Source: UA16 sp042095135
GTDB lineage: Bacteria > Bacteroidota > Bacteroidia > Flavobacteriales_D > Sanyastnellaceae
Direction: 5' to 3'
DNA length: 64,000 nt
NCBI GenBank assembly: GCA_042095135.1
Contig: JBELBV010000002.1
Span: 1 to 64,000, forward strand
Numbering within the stretch: the first letter of the stretch is position 1; each line of letters starts with the position of its first letter. This document shows, in pieces, positions 35,837 to 44,108 of this stretch. The notes beneath the pieces were generated by a model that saw nothing but the letters and a program-made list of their open reading frames with translations, was not told the origin of the DNA and made no database searches. The translations under genes were made by a program, and so were the position numbers.

Positions 35837-35866
35837 CAAAACTACCCCCTAACTTTATAGGGTCAA
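35837..35866 (-). promoter_or_regulatory. Glutamine synthetase promoter
   Basis: On the minus strand TTG (35866-35864), a 19-base spacer and TAGTTTTG (35844-35837) match the Bacteroidota consensus fully. The spacer holds an ACCCCCT...AGGGT inverted motif (35844-35863 on the plus strand) that could be an operator; this is inference. Confidence 0.8.
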
Positions 35867-35894
35867 TCATTCAAAAGACCAAAATTTTACCAAC

Positions 35895-35916
35895 ACCCCC
35901 TCTTTTTTTAGGGGGT
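35895..35916 (-). terminator. Hairpin behind the PNGase F-like gene
   Basis: ACCCCCT (35895-35901) and AGGGGGT (35910-35916) pair around a homopolymer-rich eight-base loop, 11 bases after the stop at 35928. The region after it on the minus strand is only moderately T-rich. Confidence 0.5.
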
Positions 35917-35927
35917 AAACCTCAACG

Positions 35928-38900
35928 TCATCGTTTTTGGACCCACTTGCTCAACTTTCGACCTTGGCCATCGAAACAAACAAGGGCATACGTTCCAGTG
36001 GGCAACGTCGACAGGTCCACGGATTGTAACAATCCGAATTGAACGCTCCACTGGCCCGATTGAACGAGCCTTCCCATGGCGTCGTAGCACTGCCAGTCCA
36101 GCGCCTGTCCAGCCTGGAAACCACCCAGTGACACTTGGAATACACCGTCTGACGGGTTCGGGAACACCACCATCGAGGCCGGCGAAACAGGCAACTCTTC
36201 ATCAACCGCGACAAGATTGGTCTGGAAGAAAAACGCCTGGGAGATGTACTTCCCGAAATCGGGTTCGAAGTTGATGAAGTTCCCCCCGGCCACTTTTTTC
36301 AGCCGTGTGTACCCCGAACCGTCACTGTTGGCCCAAAAGCTTTGACCGTCATCGCCCACATCATTGATGGTGAATCGGTAGCAGCCCTGGTTGAGGGACA
36401 AGGTGTCTTTGAACGTCGCATTGGCAGTGGGATATCCCCGCTCCCAGACCACATTCCCTGCGGCGTCGAGCAGCTCAACAGACGTCTCCCACGCCACCTG
36501 ATTGGTCTTGGTCCAAACGATCAGACGGTTGTCATCCAAGTCGGGGTACGACCACGTCGGCACGCGATGGAAACGCGAATTCGCTTTGTTGTTGCGCGGC
36601 TCTTCGTCGACCATGCCGTTGGGCTGGTTGACTTCCACTTCGAACAGCACCCACTCTTCATCGTCCCCTTCGTACAGTGTGGGGTCCTCATACGGCAAGT
36701 CCACTTCCACCGACTCGAGAAAGGCCAGGTTGCCCGTCCACTCGTACGTGACCGTGGCGCCGCCTTCAATGCCGTAACTAAATTGGCAAGAGGTCAACAG
36801 CTGGGAACCGTTGTTGCGAATGCGCACGGTCGGTGATTCGCAAATGGGGTTCCACCGCGATTCCAACTTGTCCTCGGAGGGCGACAGGATTTGGCTGATC
36901 TCTACGTCGTATTGCATGTTGGGTTCGCCGTACGCGACGATTTGCCCCTCAAAGCGGTAGTTCCCGTCGGGGTCATATGTGATGTCGTAATCCACTGTGA
37001 ATTCATCCTGACCGGCCACCAGGGGAGTCAATTCGAAATCCTTCGTATCCACCACAGCGCCCGGGCACCAACCGGCCCGGTCGTAAATCCACGTGCCGCC
37101 TTGGGGATACAAGGCGTTGTCCGCGCATTCGCGCATGATTTCCCAGCTCCACTGCGTGTCGCCATCGACCTTGACCGAATGCGTGTTGTAACAGAATTCC
37201 GCGCAGTTGTTCCCCGATCCGAAGCCGTGGCCACTCGCACGGGTTTTCAGTCGAAACATGGATTCGTCTTCCTGCGGGGTGAAGGCGTGATCGGTCACGT
37301 TGCCATCAAATGACGACAGGGCGTATTGGCCTTTCCAGAAGGCATCCATTCGCTTCACGTCACGGGGCGGCGTACCGTGCACAAACGCGAATTTCATGTC
37401 CAACAGCTCTTGCCAATTGCCTGCCTGCAGTTCGACGCTGTCGCGCAACAAATGAACGTAATCCGACACGTCAAAAATCCACGTCCAGCCGTCATCGTCC
37501 AACGTCAATCCAATGCCATACGGCGTGATGTAACGGGCCAATTCGTAGCGATCCACCACTTCAAACGGAACCGAGAAATACGTGAGGGTGTCGTTCAAGA
37601 ATTCCGTAGCATCGCCTTCAAGCGGATACGTCGCGAGCACTTCACCCTCGGGGGTGCGGGTCGTACGAACGGTTTCTGCCGGCCATCCATAATCCAACGA
37701 TTCCCACGAAACGGCGTTGCCTTGCACTGCCCACTCCGCAATGCTCGTTGCCGGAATGGCCTCAATGTGATCCACGACCACAGGGTCCGCCACAACGGCA
37801 TCACCGGACCACCAAATCAAATTCGGACGCACACCTTCCGGCATCTCCCCGGGTTGCCAAAATGCCTCAGTCGCCGCAAACGCGCGTGCACCGGCGTTGC
37901 CATGTGAGAAATGTGTCATTCCATCGCCAATGGCATGGCTCTCGGGATTCACATCCATTGAAACTTCGAGCAGCAAATCATCCGCATTGGGATGGGATGC
38001 ATCCAAGGACCAGTTGTAGAAATCGGCCACGGTGGTTGGTGTCAATGCTGCGTTCCACATGCGGAATTCATCGACATCCCCACGGTAGTCGTTGCCTCCG
38101 TTACCATTGCATCCGATATGGAACCGGACCATTTCACCAAACAGATTGTCTTTATCGGTACCCGAGTGCCACAAGGCCCCGTCGAAGTAGATGGCCATGG
38201 TTTCCGTCGTGACGTCTTTGGTGAAAGCCCAGTGGTGCCACTCGCCCTCGTACTGGTTGGCACTGGCCGCTTGGTCAATGCGATCGTACCCTCCGACACC
38301 CCCAGCATCCCAATAGATGCGACCGTTGGACCAAGGCAAGTGAATGTTGATTTCGCGCTGGTTGCTGGCGTTCATGCCTTCGCAGATCGAGTTGTTTTCC
38401 GGTTGAAATTCGGGCGTCCCGCGGGACCAGAACTCAACCGTCACAGCGTCCTCAATGGCGTTGATTGCCTCCACCGCTACCTCGATGCGGTCGTTGCCAT
38501 CGAAGTGCACATAAGTGCCAGCGGTGCCCGCCTGCCATGTCTTTTGTGGAGCCGCATCACCCGCCCAATCGTTTTCCCAAACGGGCGCATCATCCAACTG
38601 AATCAACACTTCAACAACGAGGTGGCTGGCACCGTCCCACTCCAGCGGAGCATCCAACACGAAACGCCCAGGAGTCGAAGCGTCCGACACTTTGCTCGAG
38701 GCGGCCACCGGCCCCGTGTGGAAGCCATCTAACGTGTCAGCTTCCGACCAGTAGAGGTTCCATTGGACGGCGTCACGTGCGTCCACCAGCGATGCCACGG
38801 CAGGCCATTCGACCCCCACGCCGGGTGTACCGTTCCACCCCATGGCCTCCAGTTCATCCGCCGACCAGAGCCATTGCATGCGGCCCCGGCCGCTTTCCCA

Positions 38901-39401
38901 GCCGAGCTCAGATGCTGCAGCTGTGGAAGCGCCATCCGCTGCGCCCATCGCAGCGGCACCGGTGATCTCGAAACTGTCATACGTCCACCGTACGGTATCG
39001 ACGGGCACCTGCGCGACGTCGGTCACCAAGGTGTCCGACATGAAATCGAGGTCGTCAATCAACCAGTGCGGGTGGGTCAGCAAATTGCTATCCATCATCC
39101 CGGTGTGATCGAATAAATACGTGTAGGTCAAATAATCCCACTCACCGCAGGCATACCCCAGGTTCCCCGCTGTACCGTCCTCAAAGCACTTGAGGTTGTA
39201 GTACATCAGGACTTTTTGGTAGGTGCTATCATTATCGCTTGAGGGAAAATCAAACCAGCGTCGACCCGGGCTATCGTAAGCGGTCGCCGGGTTGTTTTGG
39301 GCTTCCCACGTGAAGGTTTGGACCCACGTTGTATCAGGATTTTGAGCAGTTGACTGCGTGCTAATCAGAGCACAAAAAAGGACGGCAAGGACAAGGCGCA
39401 T
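35928..39401 (-). CDS. T9SS-secreted PNGase F-like protein with inserted LamG domain
   Basis: A secreted protein of 1157 aa. A signal peptide (1-19) is followed by a segment like the start of the PNGase F N-domain, with CGEWDY (C85, D89). Then comes an insertion of about 500 residues holding a LamG/concanavalin-like domain (about 290-465, TYVHFDGNDRIEV). After it the PNGase F likeness resumes (ELARYITPYGIG near 618, VHGTPP near 675) and goes through a clear C-domain with NCAEFC near 730 and YDRAGWCPG near 777. The end (VVFPNPSDGVFQV onward) is a type A T9SS sorting domain. PNGase F cleaves N-glycans from asparagine. By eye the residues equal to its D60 and E206 are present, but that of E118 is not, so activity is uncertain. 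Confidence 0.8.
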   Translation of the reverse strand: MRLVLAVLFCALISTQSTAQNPDTTWVQTFTWEAQNNPATAYDSPGRRWFDFPSSDNDSTYQKVLMYYNLKCFEDGTAGNLGYACGEWDYLTYTYLFDHTGMMDSNLLTHPHWLIDDLDFMSDTLVTDVAQVPVDTVRWTYDSFEITGAAAMGAADGASTAAASELGWESGRGRMQWLWSADELEAMGWNGTPGVGVEWPAVASLVDARDAVQWNLYWSEADTLDGFHTGPVAASSKVSDASTPGRFVLDAPLEWDGASHLVVEVLIQLDDAPVWENDWAGDAAPQKTWQAGTAGTYVHFDGNDRIEVAVEAINAIEDAVTVEFWSRGTPEFQPENNSICEGMNASNQREINIHLPWSNGRIYWDAGGVGGYDRIDQAASANQYEGEWHHWAFTKDVTTETMAIYFDGALWHSGTDKDNLFGEMVRFHIGCNGNGGNDYRGDVDEFRMWNAALTPTTVADFYNWSLDASHPNADDLLLEVSMDVNPESHAIGDGMTHFSHGNAGARAFAATEAFWQPGEMPEGVRPNLIWWSGDAVVADPVVVDHIEAIPATSIAEWAVQGNAVSWESLDYGWPAETVRTTRTPEGEVLATYPLEGDATEFLNDTLTYFSVPFEVVDRYELARYITPYGIGLTLDDDGWTWIFDVSDYVHLLRDSVELQAGNWQELLDMKFAFVHGTPPRDVKRMDAFWKGQYALSSFDGNVTDHAFTPQEDESMFRLKTRASGHGFGSGNNCAEFCYNTHSVKVDGDTQWSWEIMRECADNALYPQGGTWIYDRAGWCPGAVVDTKDFELTPLVAGQDEFTVDYDITYDPDGNYRFEGQIVAYGEPNMQYDVEISQILSPSEDKLESRWNPICESPTVRIRNNGSQLLTSCQFSYGIEGGATVTYEWTGNLAFLESVEVDLPYEDPTLYEGDDEEWVLFEVEVNQPNGMVDEEPRNNKANSRFHRVPTWSYPDLDDNRLIVWTKTNQVAWETSVELLDAAGNVVWERGYPTANATFKDTLSLNQGCYRFTINDVGDDGQSFWANSDGSGYTRLKKVAGGNFINFEPDFGKYISQAFFFQTNLVAVDEELPVSPASMVVFPNPSDGVFQVSLGGFQAGQALDWQCYDAMGRLVQSGQWSVQFGLLQSVDLSTLPTGTYALVCFDGQGRKLSKWVQKR

Positions 39402-39462
39402 AGTCGGTGATTCTGGTTTGGCCGGGAAGATACAAACGCCCTTCCGCCTTCCCAACCGTTTG

Positions 39463-40662
39463 TCAATTCACCGTGCCCGGGTACGCGGACAAGGCCGCTC
39501 CAAGGCACGCCACGGCCTTTTCAATTTCCTCACGCTCCAGCACGTACGCCATGCGAACCTCTTGTTTACCGTGGCCTGGGGTGGCGTAAAACCCTGTATT
39601 TGGAGCCATCATGACCGTCGACCCTTCGTATTCAAACGACTCCAGCATCCACTGACAGAACACGTCTGCATCGTCAATAGGCAGCTTAGCGACGGCGTAA
39701 AACGCCCCGCCCGGCGTTGGACATGTTACCCCTTTGATGGCTGTGAGCCCGTCGACCAGTGCATCGCGCCGATTGCGGTACGAGGAGCGCACCTCATCAA
39801 AGTATGAATCCGGCGTATCAAGTGCGGCTTCAGCAGCGATTTGCGCGAGCGTCGGTGGGCTCAATCGGGCCATAGCGAATTTCATCGCCGTGCGGCGGAC
39901 TTCTTGGTTACGCGTCACCAAGGCACCGATGCGCGCACCGCACATAGAATAGCGCTTGGAAACACTATCAACGACCACCGCGTGCTGCTCCAGCCCAGAA
40001 ACCGTCAGGATGCTGCGGGCATTCGACCCATCATAAGTGAATTCACGGTAGACTTCGTCCGCAAACAGGAACAAATCCTTCTCCTGCACAAGTGTGGCCA
40101 ACGCCTCCAATGCTGAATCGGGGTACTTGGTTCCCGTTGGATTGCCCGGGTTGCAAATCAAAATGGCTTTCGTGCGGTCGGTGATGGCCCGTTCAAATTC
40201 CGCCATGGGCGGGAGCGAAAACCCATCTTCAATGCGCGCCGTGACAGGAACAATGTTGATGCCAGCCAACGTTGCAAAACCATTGTAGTTCGCATAAAAC
40301 GGCTCCGGAATGATGACCTCATCTCCGGCGTCCAAGCACGACATGAAGGCAAAAACCAACGCCTCTGAACCGCCTGTTGTGACCAGGACCTCATCGGCCG
40401 TCACGTCTACCCCGACTCCTTGGTAGTAACCTGCCAGCCGCTCTCGGTACCGAGCAAATCCCTCGCTCGGGCTGTATTCCAATACGGTGCGGTCTAGGTT
40501 GCGCACCGCTTCCATCGCCACCTCGGGCGTCGCAATGTCCGGTTGGCCGATGTTCAAATGAATAACGTGCGTGCCTCGTTCTTTGGCGGCGTTAGCGAAG
40601 GGGGCAAGCTTGCGAATCGGGCTATCAGGCATGGCCTTGCCCTTGGCAGAAATGTCCGGCAT
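39463..40662 (-). CDS. Class I/II pyridoxal phosphate aminotransferase
   Basis: A fold type I aminotransferase (399 aa) of the aspartate/aromatic aminotransferase-like group. The internal lysine that binds PLP is K236 in SVSKRYSMCGARIG; CNPGNPTG (N174), ADEVY (D202, Y205) and R244 complete the cofactor pocket. The opening MPDISAKGKAMPDSPIRKLAPFA is typical and fixes the start at 40662 instead of 40740. The substrate pair cannot be named from sequence alone. A TAAATTTG element lies just ahead and overlaps the end of the GNAT gene. Confidence 0.92.
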   Translation of the reverse strand: MPDISAKGKAMPDSPIRKLAPFANAAKERGTHVIHLNIGQPDIATPEVAMEAVRNLDRTVLEYSPSEGFARYRERLAGYYQGVGVDVTADEVLVTTGGSEALVFAFMSCLDAGDEVIIPEPFYANYNGFATLAGINIVPVTARIEDGFSLPPMAEFERAITDRTKAILICNPGNPTGTKYPDSALEALATLVQEKDLFLFADEVYREFTYDGSNARSILTVSGLEQHAVVVDSVSKRYSMCGARIGALVTRNQEVRRTAMKFAMARLSPPTLAQIAAEAALDTPDSYFDEVRSSYRNRRDALVDGLTAIKGVTCPTPGGAFYAVAKLPIDDADVFCQWMLESFEYEGSTVMMAPNTGFYATPGHGKQEVRMAYVLEREEIEKAVACLGAALSAYPGTVN

Positions 40663-40680
40663 GGATTGAAGATGTGCGGG

Positions 40681-40688
40681 CAAATTTA
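40681..40688 (-). promoter_or_regulatory. Possible -7 element for the aminotransferase
   Basis: TAAATTTG on the minus strand fully matches TAnnTTTG, 18 bases before the ATG and overlapping the GNAT stop codon. No TTG is seen at the proper distance. Confidence 0.4.
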
Positions 40689-41144
40689 GAGCTTCAGCGC
40701 CATCATTCGGTGCGGTCCGATCTCCGGAACGTGATAACAATCGGAGACAAATTCGAATCCCATGCGCTCATAAAAGAGGAAGGCCACTTCGCGGGCGTCG
40801 CACCACAACCAGACAGCCCCTTGCTCCCGGCTCCAGTTCGCTGCATACCGCACGATGGCTGCCCCTGCCCCTTGGCCGCGGACCTCAGGCAATGTTCCCA
40901 TGACACGCAGCCGGTACACGTCTTCATCAGCCGGAAGGGCTTCTGGGAACCGATCGGAACGCTGGTGAAACAAAGAGCATACCCCAACGTGTTCGCCTTC
41001 CGCGTTGAACGCCCCGACATGATGCGCATGATCGGCTTCATCCACGTCAATGGTGCAGACGTCGGGGCTCGGTTTGTGTGGCCACAGCACCCGGTGGCGC
41101 AAGTAACGCGTTTCAGCAGCAGCAATGGAACGGGCTTGGAACAT
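40686..41144 (-). CDS. GNAT family N-acetyltransferase
   Basis: A small acetyltransferase (152 aa) with the acetyl-CoA-binding signature EVRGQGAGAAIVRYA (motif A) and a final FYERMGFEFV segment typical of GNAT proteins. The substrate is unknown. The ATG at 41144 (MFQARSIAAAETRYLRH) is preferred to a 49-codon extension which lies antisense-like within the S4 gene. It lies between the S4 gene (10 bases) and the aminotransferase (23 bases). Confidence 0.85.
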   Translation of the reverse strand: MFQARSIAAAETRYLRHRVLWPHKPSPDVCTIDVDEADHAHHVGAFNAEGEHVGVCSLFHQRSDRFPEALPADEDVYRLRVMGTLPEVRGQGAGAAIVRYAANWSREQGAVWLWCDAREVAFLFYERMGFEFVSDCYHVPEIGPHRMMALKL

Positions 41145-41154
41145 GGTGAACGAG

Positions 41155-41517
41155 TTAATCCTTGAAGTACTTCTCCCAATCGCGGCGATCGCGCTTGGTG
41201 GGCCGACCGACTGGGCGCATGAGGTCACGCTGTGCGGCGCGGATTTCTTCGAGTTTATGGCGCTGGGATTCGGGGGTGATATCCCGCGCATAGTCCGGCA
41301 CTAGGGCCGCCGCCACACGACTTTTCGGGAAGTCGACCACCTCCCATTCGAAGTATACAGCACCTTTCCGGACACGAATGACCTCGCCTGAGCGAATTTC
41401 CTGGGCGGGTTTTACCGCCTTCTCACCGACGAACACCTTTCCCTCCCGGCAGTGATTGGTTGCCAAGGAACGGGTTTTGAACGCGCGGATGCACCAGAGG
41501 TACTTATCTACCCGCAT
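41155..41517 (-). CDS. S4-domain RNA-binding protein (Hsp15-like)
   Basis: A small basic protein (120 aa) with an N-terminal S4 domain (about 1-60, MRVDKYLWCIRAFKTRSLA, GKVFVGEKAVKPAQEIRSGE) and a charged C-terminal tail rich in R and K (GRPTKRDRRDW). This is the layout of Hsp15 (HslR), which in E. coli recycles stalled 50S subunits carrying peptidyl-tRNA. It heads a short unit with GNAT and the aminotransferase. Confidence 0.9.
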   Translation of the reverse strand: MRVDKYLWCIRAFKTRSLATNHCREGKVFVGEKAVKPAQEIRSGEVIRVRKGAVYFEWEVVDFPKSRVAAALVPDYARDITPESQRHKLEEIRAAQRDLMRPVGRPTKRDRRDWEKYFKD

Positions 41518-41560
41518 GGCTCAGCAATGAAGCGATTGTTTGACGGAGTCCAAGGCGCTC

Positions 41561-41581
41561 TGCATGCTCTCTGTGCATGCA
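41561..41581. repeat. Inverted repeat at the 3' end of the TonB receptor gene
   Basis: TGCATGC (41561-41567) and GCATGCA (41575-41581) face each other around a seven-base loop, directly beyond the receptor stop codon. It may act as a weak terminator or RNA stabiliser, as there is no T run. Confidence 0.35.
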
Positions 41582-43999
41582 TCAAAGTTCGACAATCAAG
41601 CCCAATGCCGGCAAGACGGCGCCAGTACTTGGGTCCAATTCCCGCGCATCGTAGTACCCGGGCTGGGTGTCGGACGGCACGGGTTGGCCGTTGAGCGGGT
41701 TGCGGACCACGTCGATGAACGTTGGCTGTGGAACGGCCGCCCCCGTAGCGTTCTGCACTTCAATGAAGACGTCAAGCGACCACCGCTCGAAAAACCACTT
41801 CTTGTCGATCCGGATATCCAACTGGTGAAACGCCCCGTTGCGTTCGGTGTTCAGACGGCTGTAGTCCAACAGCGGCCGGCCGTAAAAATCCCACGTTTCG
41901 ACCGCCAACGATTCGAGGTCAACCGGTGTGTACGGGAGGCCCCCGCTGAAGAGTAGGCGTGATCCGATTTCCCAGCCGCCTTCAAACTTCTTGCCGCCCG
42001 TGACGCTCAAGATGTGTCGGTTGTCCCAGCTGGAGGGTACGTATTCGCCTTGATCTGTGGCGTATTCGCTGCGCACAAACGTGTACGCCAGCAACCCGTA
42101 AAATCCTTCGTAAAGCCGTTGCTGGAGGAGCACTTCCGTCCCGTAGGAGCGCCCGGTGCCATTGAAGGCCACAGCCTCGTTGCCGACCACTCCAAAATCC
42201 GCCCCCAAATTGGCGAGCGGCACACCTTGTAACATGCTAACAGGAGCGTTTTGGTAGCCTTTCCAAAAGCCTTCAAGAGAAGCAACGATGTTCCTTTTGC
42301 CCCCCTCCCATCGAATTCCGGCGACGGCTTGGTTGTTGCTCAAGTACCGGGAATCTTCCCCTGCATTGATCCGCTCGCCGTCCTCTTCGTACCCGAGGAT
42401 GGTGTAGGCGGGCAACTGGAAGTAGCGTCCGGTGTTGGCATTGAGCGTCCAGCCCGGTGCGAATGCGTACGACGCCGAAAAGCGTGGGGAAAATTGCTGG
42501 AGCGGGTTGCGCAGGCCCTCACCCAAAGTCGAACCGTCCATCCGGAAACCGGCAGACAAGGTCAAGCGTTCATCGAGCACCTTGCGGTTGACCGTTCCGA
42601 ACGCGCCGTACTTGTGCGCCTTCAAATCCGAGGCAAATGCCACCGAGTCCAACGACCCTTCGGCAGGGTTGTAGCGCTGTTCCGTGGTGCTGTTGTTGTA
42701 CTTCACGTATTCATAGCCCGCGCCCAATGTGGCTTCCCAACCGGCGTCTCCAAATAGTTTGCGCTCCACGCGAAATTTGTTCTCGATTTCCTGCGAGAGG
42801 TAATCCCGAATCAGCGGGGCGTCCTCGTCGTTGTCGATGTGCTTGAACGCTCGGTTGTTCAGCATGTTCCGGCTGGCCACGAGGGTCCATTTGCCATTGT
42901 CCCGGTAGTTGTCCCACCGGATGCCCTGGGTGTAATTCCATTGTTTCTGAACGTCAAGCGCGCCGAGGATTGCGACTTGATCGAGGTAATTGGTCGCCGA
43001 CGTATCGTCCGCTATGCCCAAGTTCAATTCGAAGTCATCGAGTGCGCCGAGGCCGATGACCGTAATGGCATTTTTGTCATCGGGCCGCGCAGTCCATTTG
43101 AATTGGTAGTCGTTGTAGATGGGCAAAAACGGCAGTCCCAATGCTTCAAAAACGAACTGCAGGTAGCTTCTGCGCATGCTGAAAATGAGCGAAGAATTCT
43201 CACCAGTCGGCCCCTCCAACGTCAAACCGAGGTCGCTGGTTCCGACGACCATGTTGGCCGTCCACTCGTCCGTTCGGGCTTCCTTGAAACTGAACTCCAT
43301 CACCGAACTGAGCGCGTTGCCACGGGCGGCCGGAAAGGCCCCAGCGTAGAAATCGATGTTCTCCACCAAATCGACGTTGATCATCCCCACCGGTCCACCG
43401 CTTGCGCCTTGGGTAGCGAAGTGATTGATATTGGGGATTTCGATGCCATCGATGTAGAAACGGTTCTCGTTCGGTGCGCCACCTCGGATGACGATGTCGT
43501 TGCGAAAGCTAGGAATGGCTGCAACTCCGGGCAGGGTCCGGAGTGCGCGGCTGATGTCGCGGCCGCCGCCGGGATTTCGTTTGATTTCGTTGGTGCCTAA
43601 GCTCCTTACACTCAAGGGTGCCTCAGCCACATTGGGACGTCGGCTGCCCACCACTTCGGCCTCTTCAATGGCGATGGAGGCCGGCTTGAGAACCACGTTT
43701 ACAACGGCTGGTCGCGCCGGTGTCACCTCAATTTCAAAAACCGTTTTGGGCTCGTAGCCTACAAAGCTGACTTGGATGTTTTGGATGCCCGCGGGTACAT
43801 CCACTAGCTCGTAATTGCCATCAAAATCGGTCGTTGTACCCACCGTCGAACCCTGCAAGATCACATTGGCAAAAGGAATGGCTTCGTTCGTCTGCTCATC
43901 GTTTATCCGACCTCGAATGATGCCCAAAGATTGGGCCGCAGCAGTTACACTTATGCAAAACAGGGCCGTTCCTACGGCGACGAGCAGCTTCCAATTCAT
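41582..43999 (-). CDS. TonB-dependent receptor with carboxypeptidase-regulatory domain
   Basis: An outer-membrane receptor (805 aa). A signal peptide (1-23) is followed by a CarboxypepD_reg-like domain (about 27-110, GIIRGRINDEQTNEAIPFANV, GYEPKTVF), the plug domain (about 120-235, RNDIVIRGGAPNENRFYIDGIEIP) and the beta barrel to the C-terminus (final residues GLIVEL, aromatic-poor). No SusD partner is nearby, so it is not a classic glycan-utilisation pair. The substrate is unknown. Confidence 0.93.
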   Translation of the reverse strand: MNWKLLVAVGTALFCISVTAAAQSLGIIRGRINDEQTNEAIPFANVILQGSTVGTTTDFDGNYELVDVPAGIQNIQVSFVGYEPKTVFEIEVTPARPAVVNVVLKPASIAIEEAEVVGSRRPNVAEAPLSVRSLGTNEIKRNPGGGRDISRALRTLPGVAAIPSFRNDIVIRGGAPNENRFYIDGIEIPNINHFATQGASGGPVGMINVDLVENIDFYAGAFPAARGNALSSVMEFSFKEARTDEWTANMVVGTSDLGLTLEGPTGENSSLIFSMRRSYLQFVFEALGLPFLPIYNDYQFKWTARPDDKNAITVIGLGALDDFELNLGIADDTSATNYLDQVAILGALDVQKQWNYTQGIRWDNYRDNGKWTLVASRNMLNNRAFKHIDNDEDAPLIRDYLSQEIENKFRVERKLFGDAGWEATLGAGYEYVKYNNSTTEQRYNPAEGSLDSVAFASDLKAHKYGAFGTVNRKVLDERLTLSAGFRMDGSTLGEGLRNPLQQFSPRFSASYAFAPGWTLNANTGRYFQLPAYTILGYEEDGERINAGEDSRYLSNNQAVAGIRWEGGKRNIVASLEGFWKGYQNAPVSMLQGVPLANLGADFGVVGNEAVAFNGTGRSYGTEVLLQQRLYEGFYGLLAYTFVRSEYATDQGEYVPSSWDNRHILSVTGGKKFEGGWEIGSRLLFSGGLPYTPVDLESLAVETWDFYGRPLLDYSRLNTERNGAFHQLDIRIDKKWFFERWSLDVFIEVQNATGAAVPQPTFIDVVRNPLNGQPVPSDTQPGYYDARELDPSTGAVLPALGLIVEL

Positions 44000-44108
44000 G
44001 GCTTCATAACAAGCCCCTTCTATTTGCGTTCAATTGTCCGCGTAAAAAAAACTACGAATTCGAGTGCAGAAGAACTCAATCTAGGGATGGATCTCTTCTA
44101 TTCCGGTA

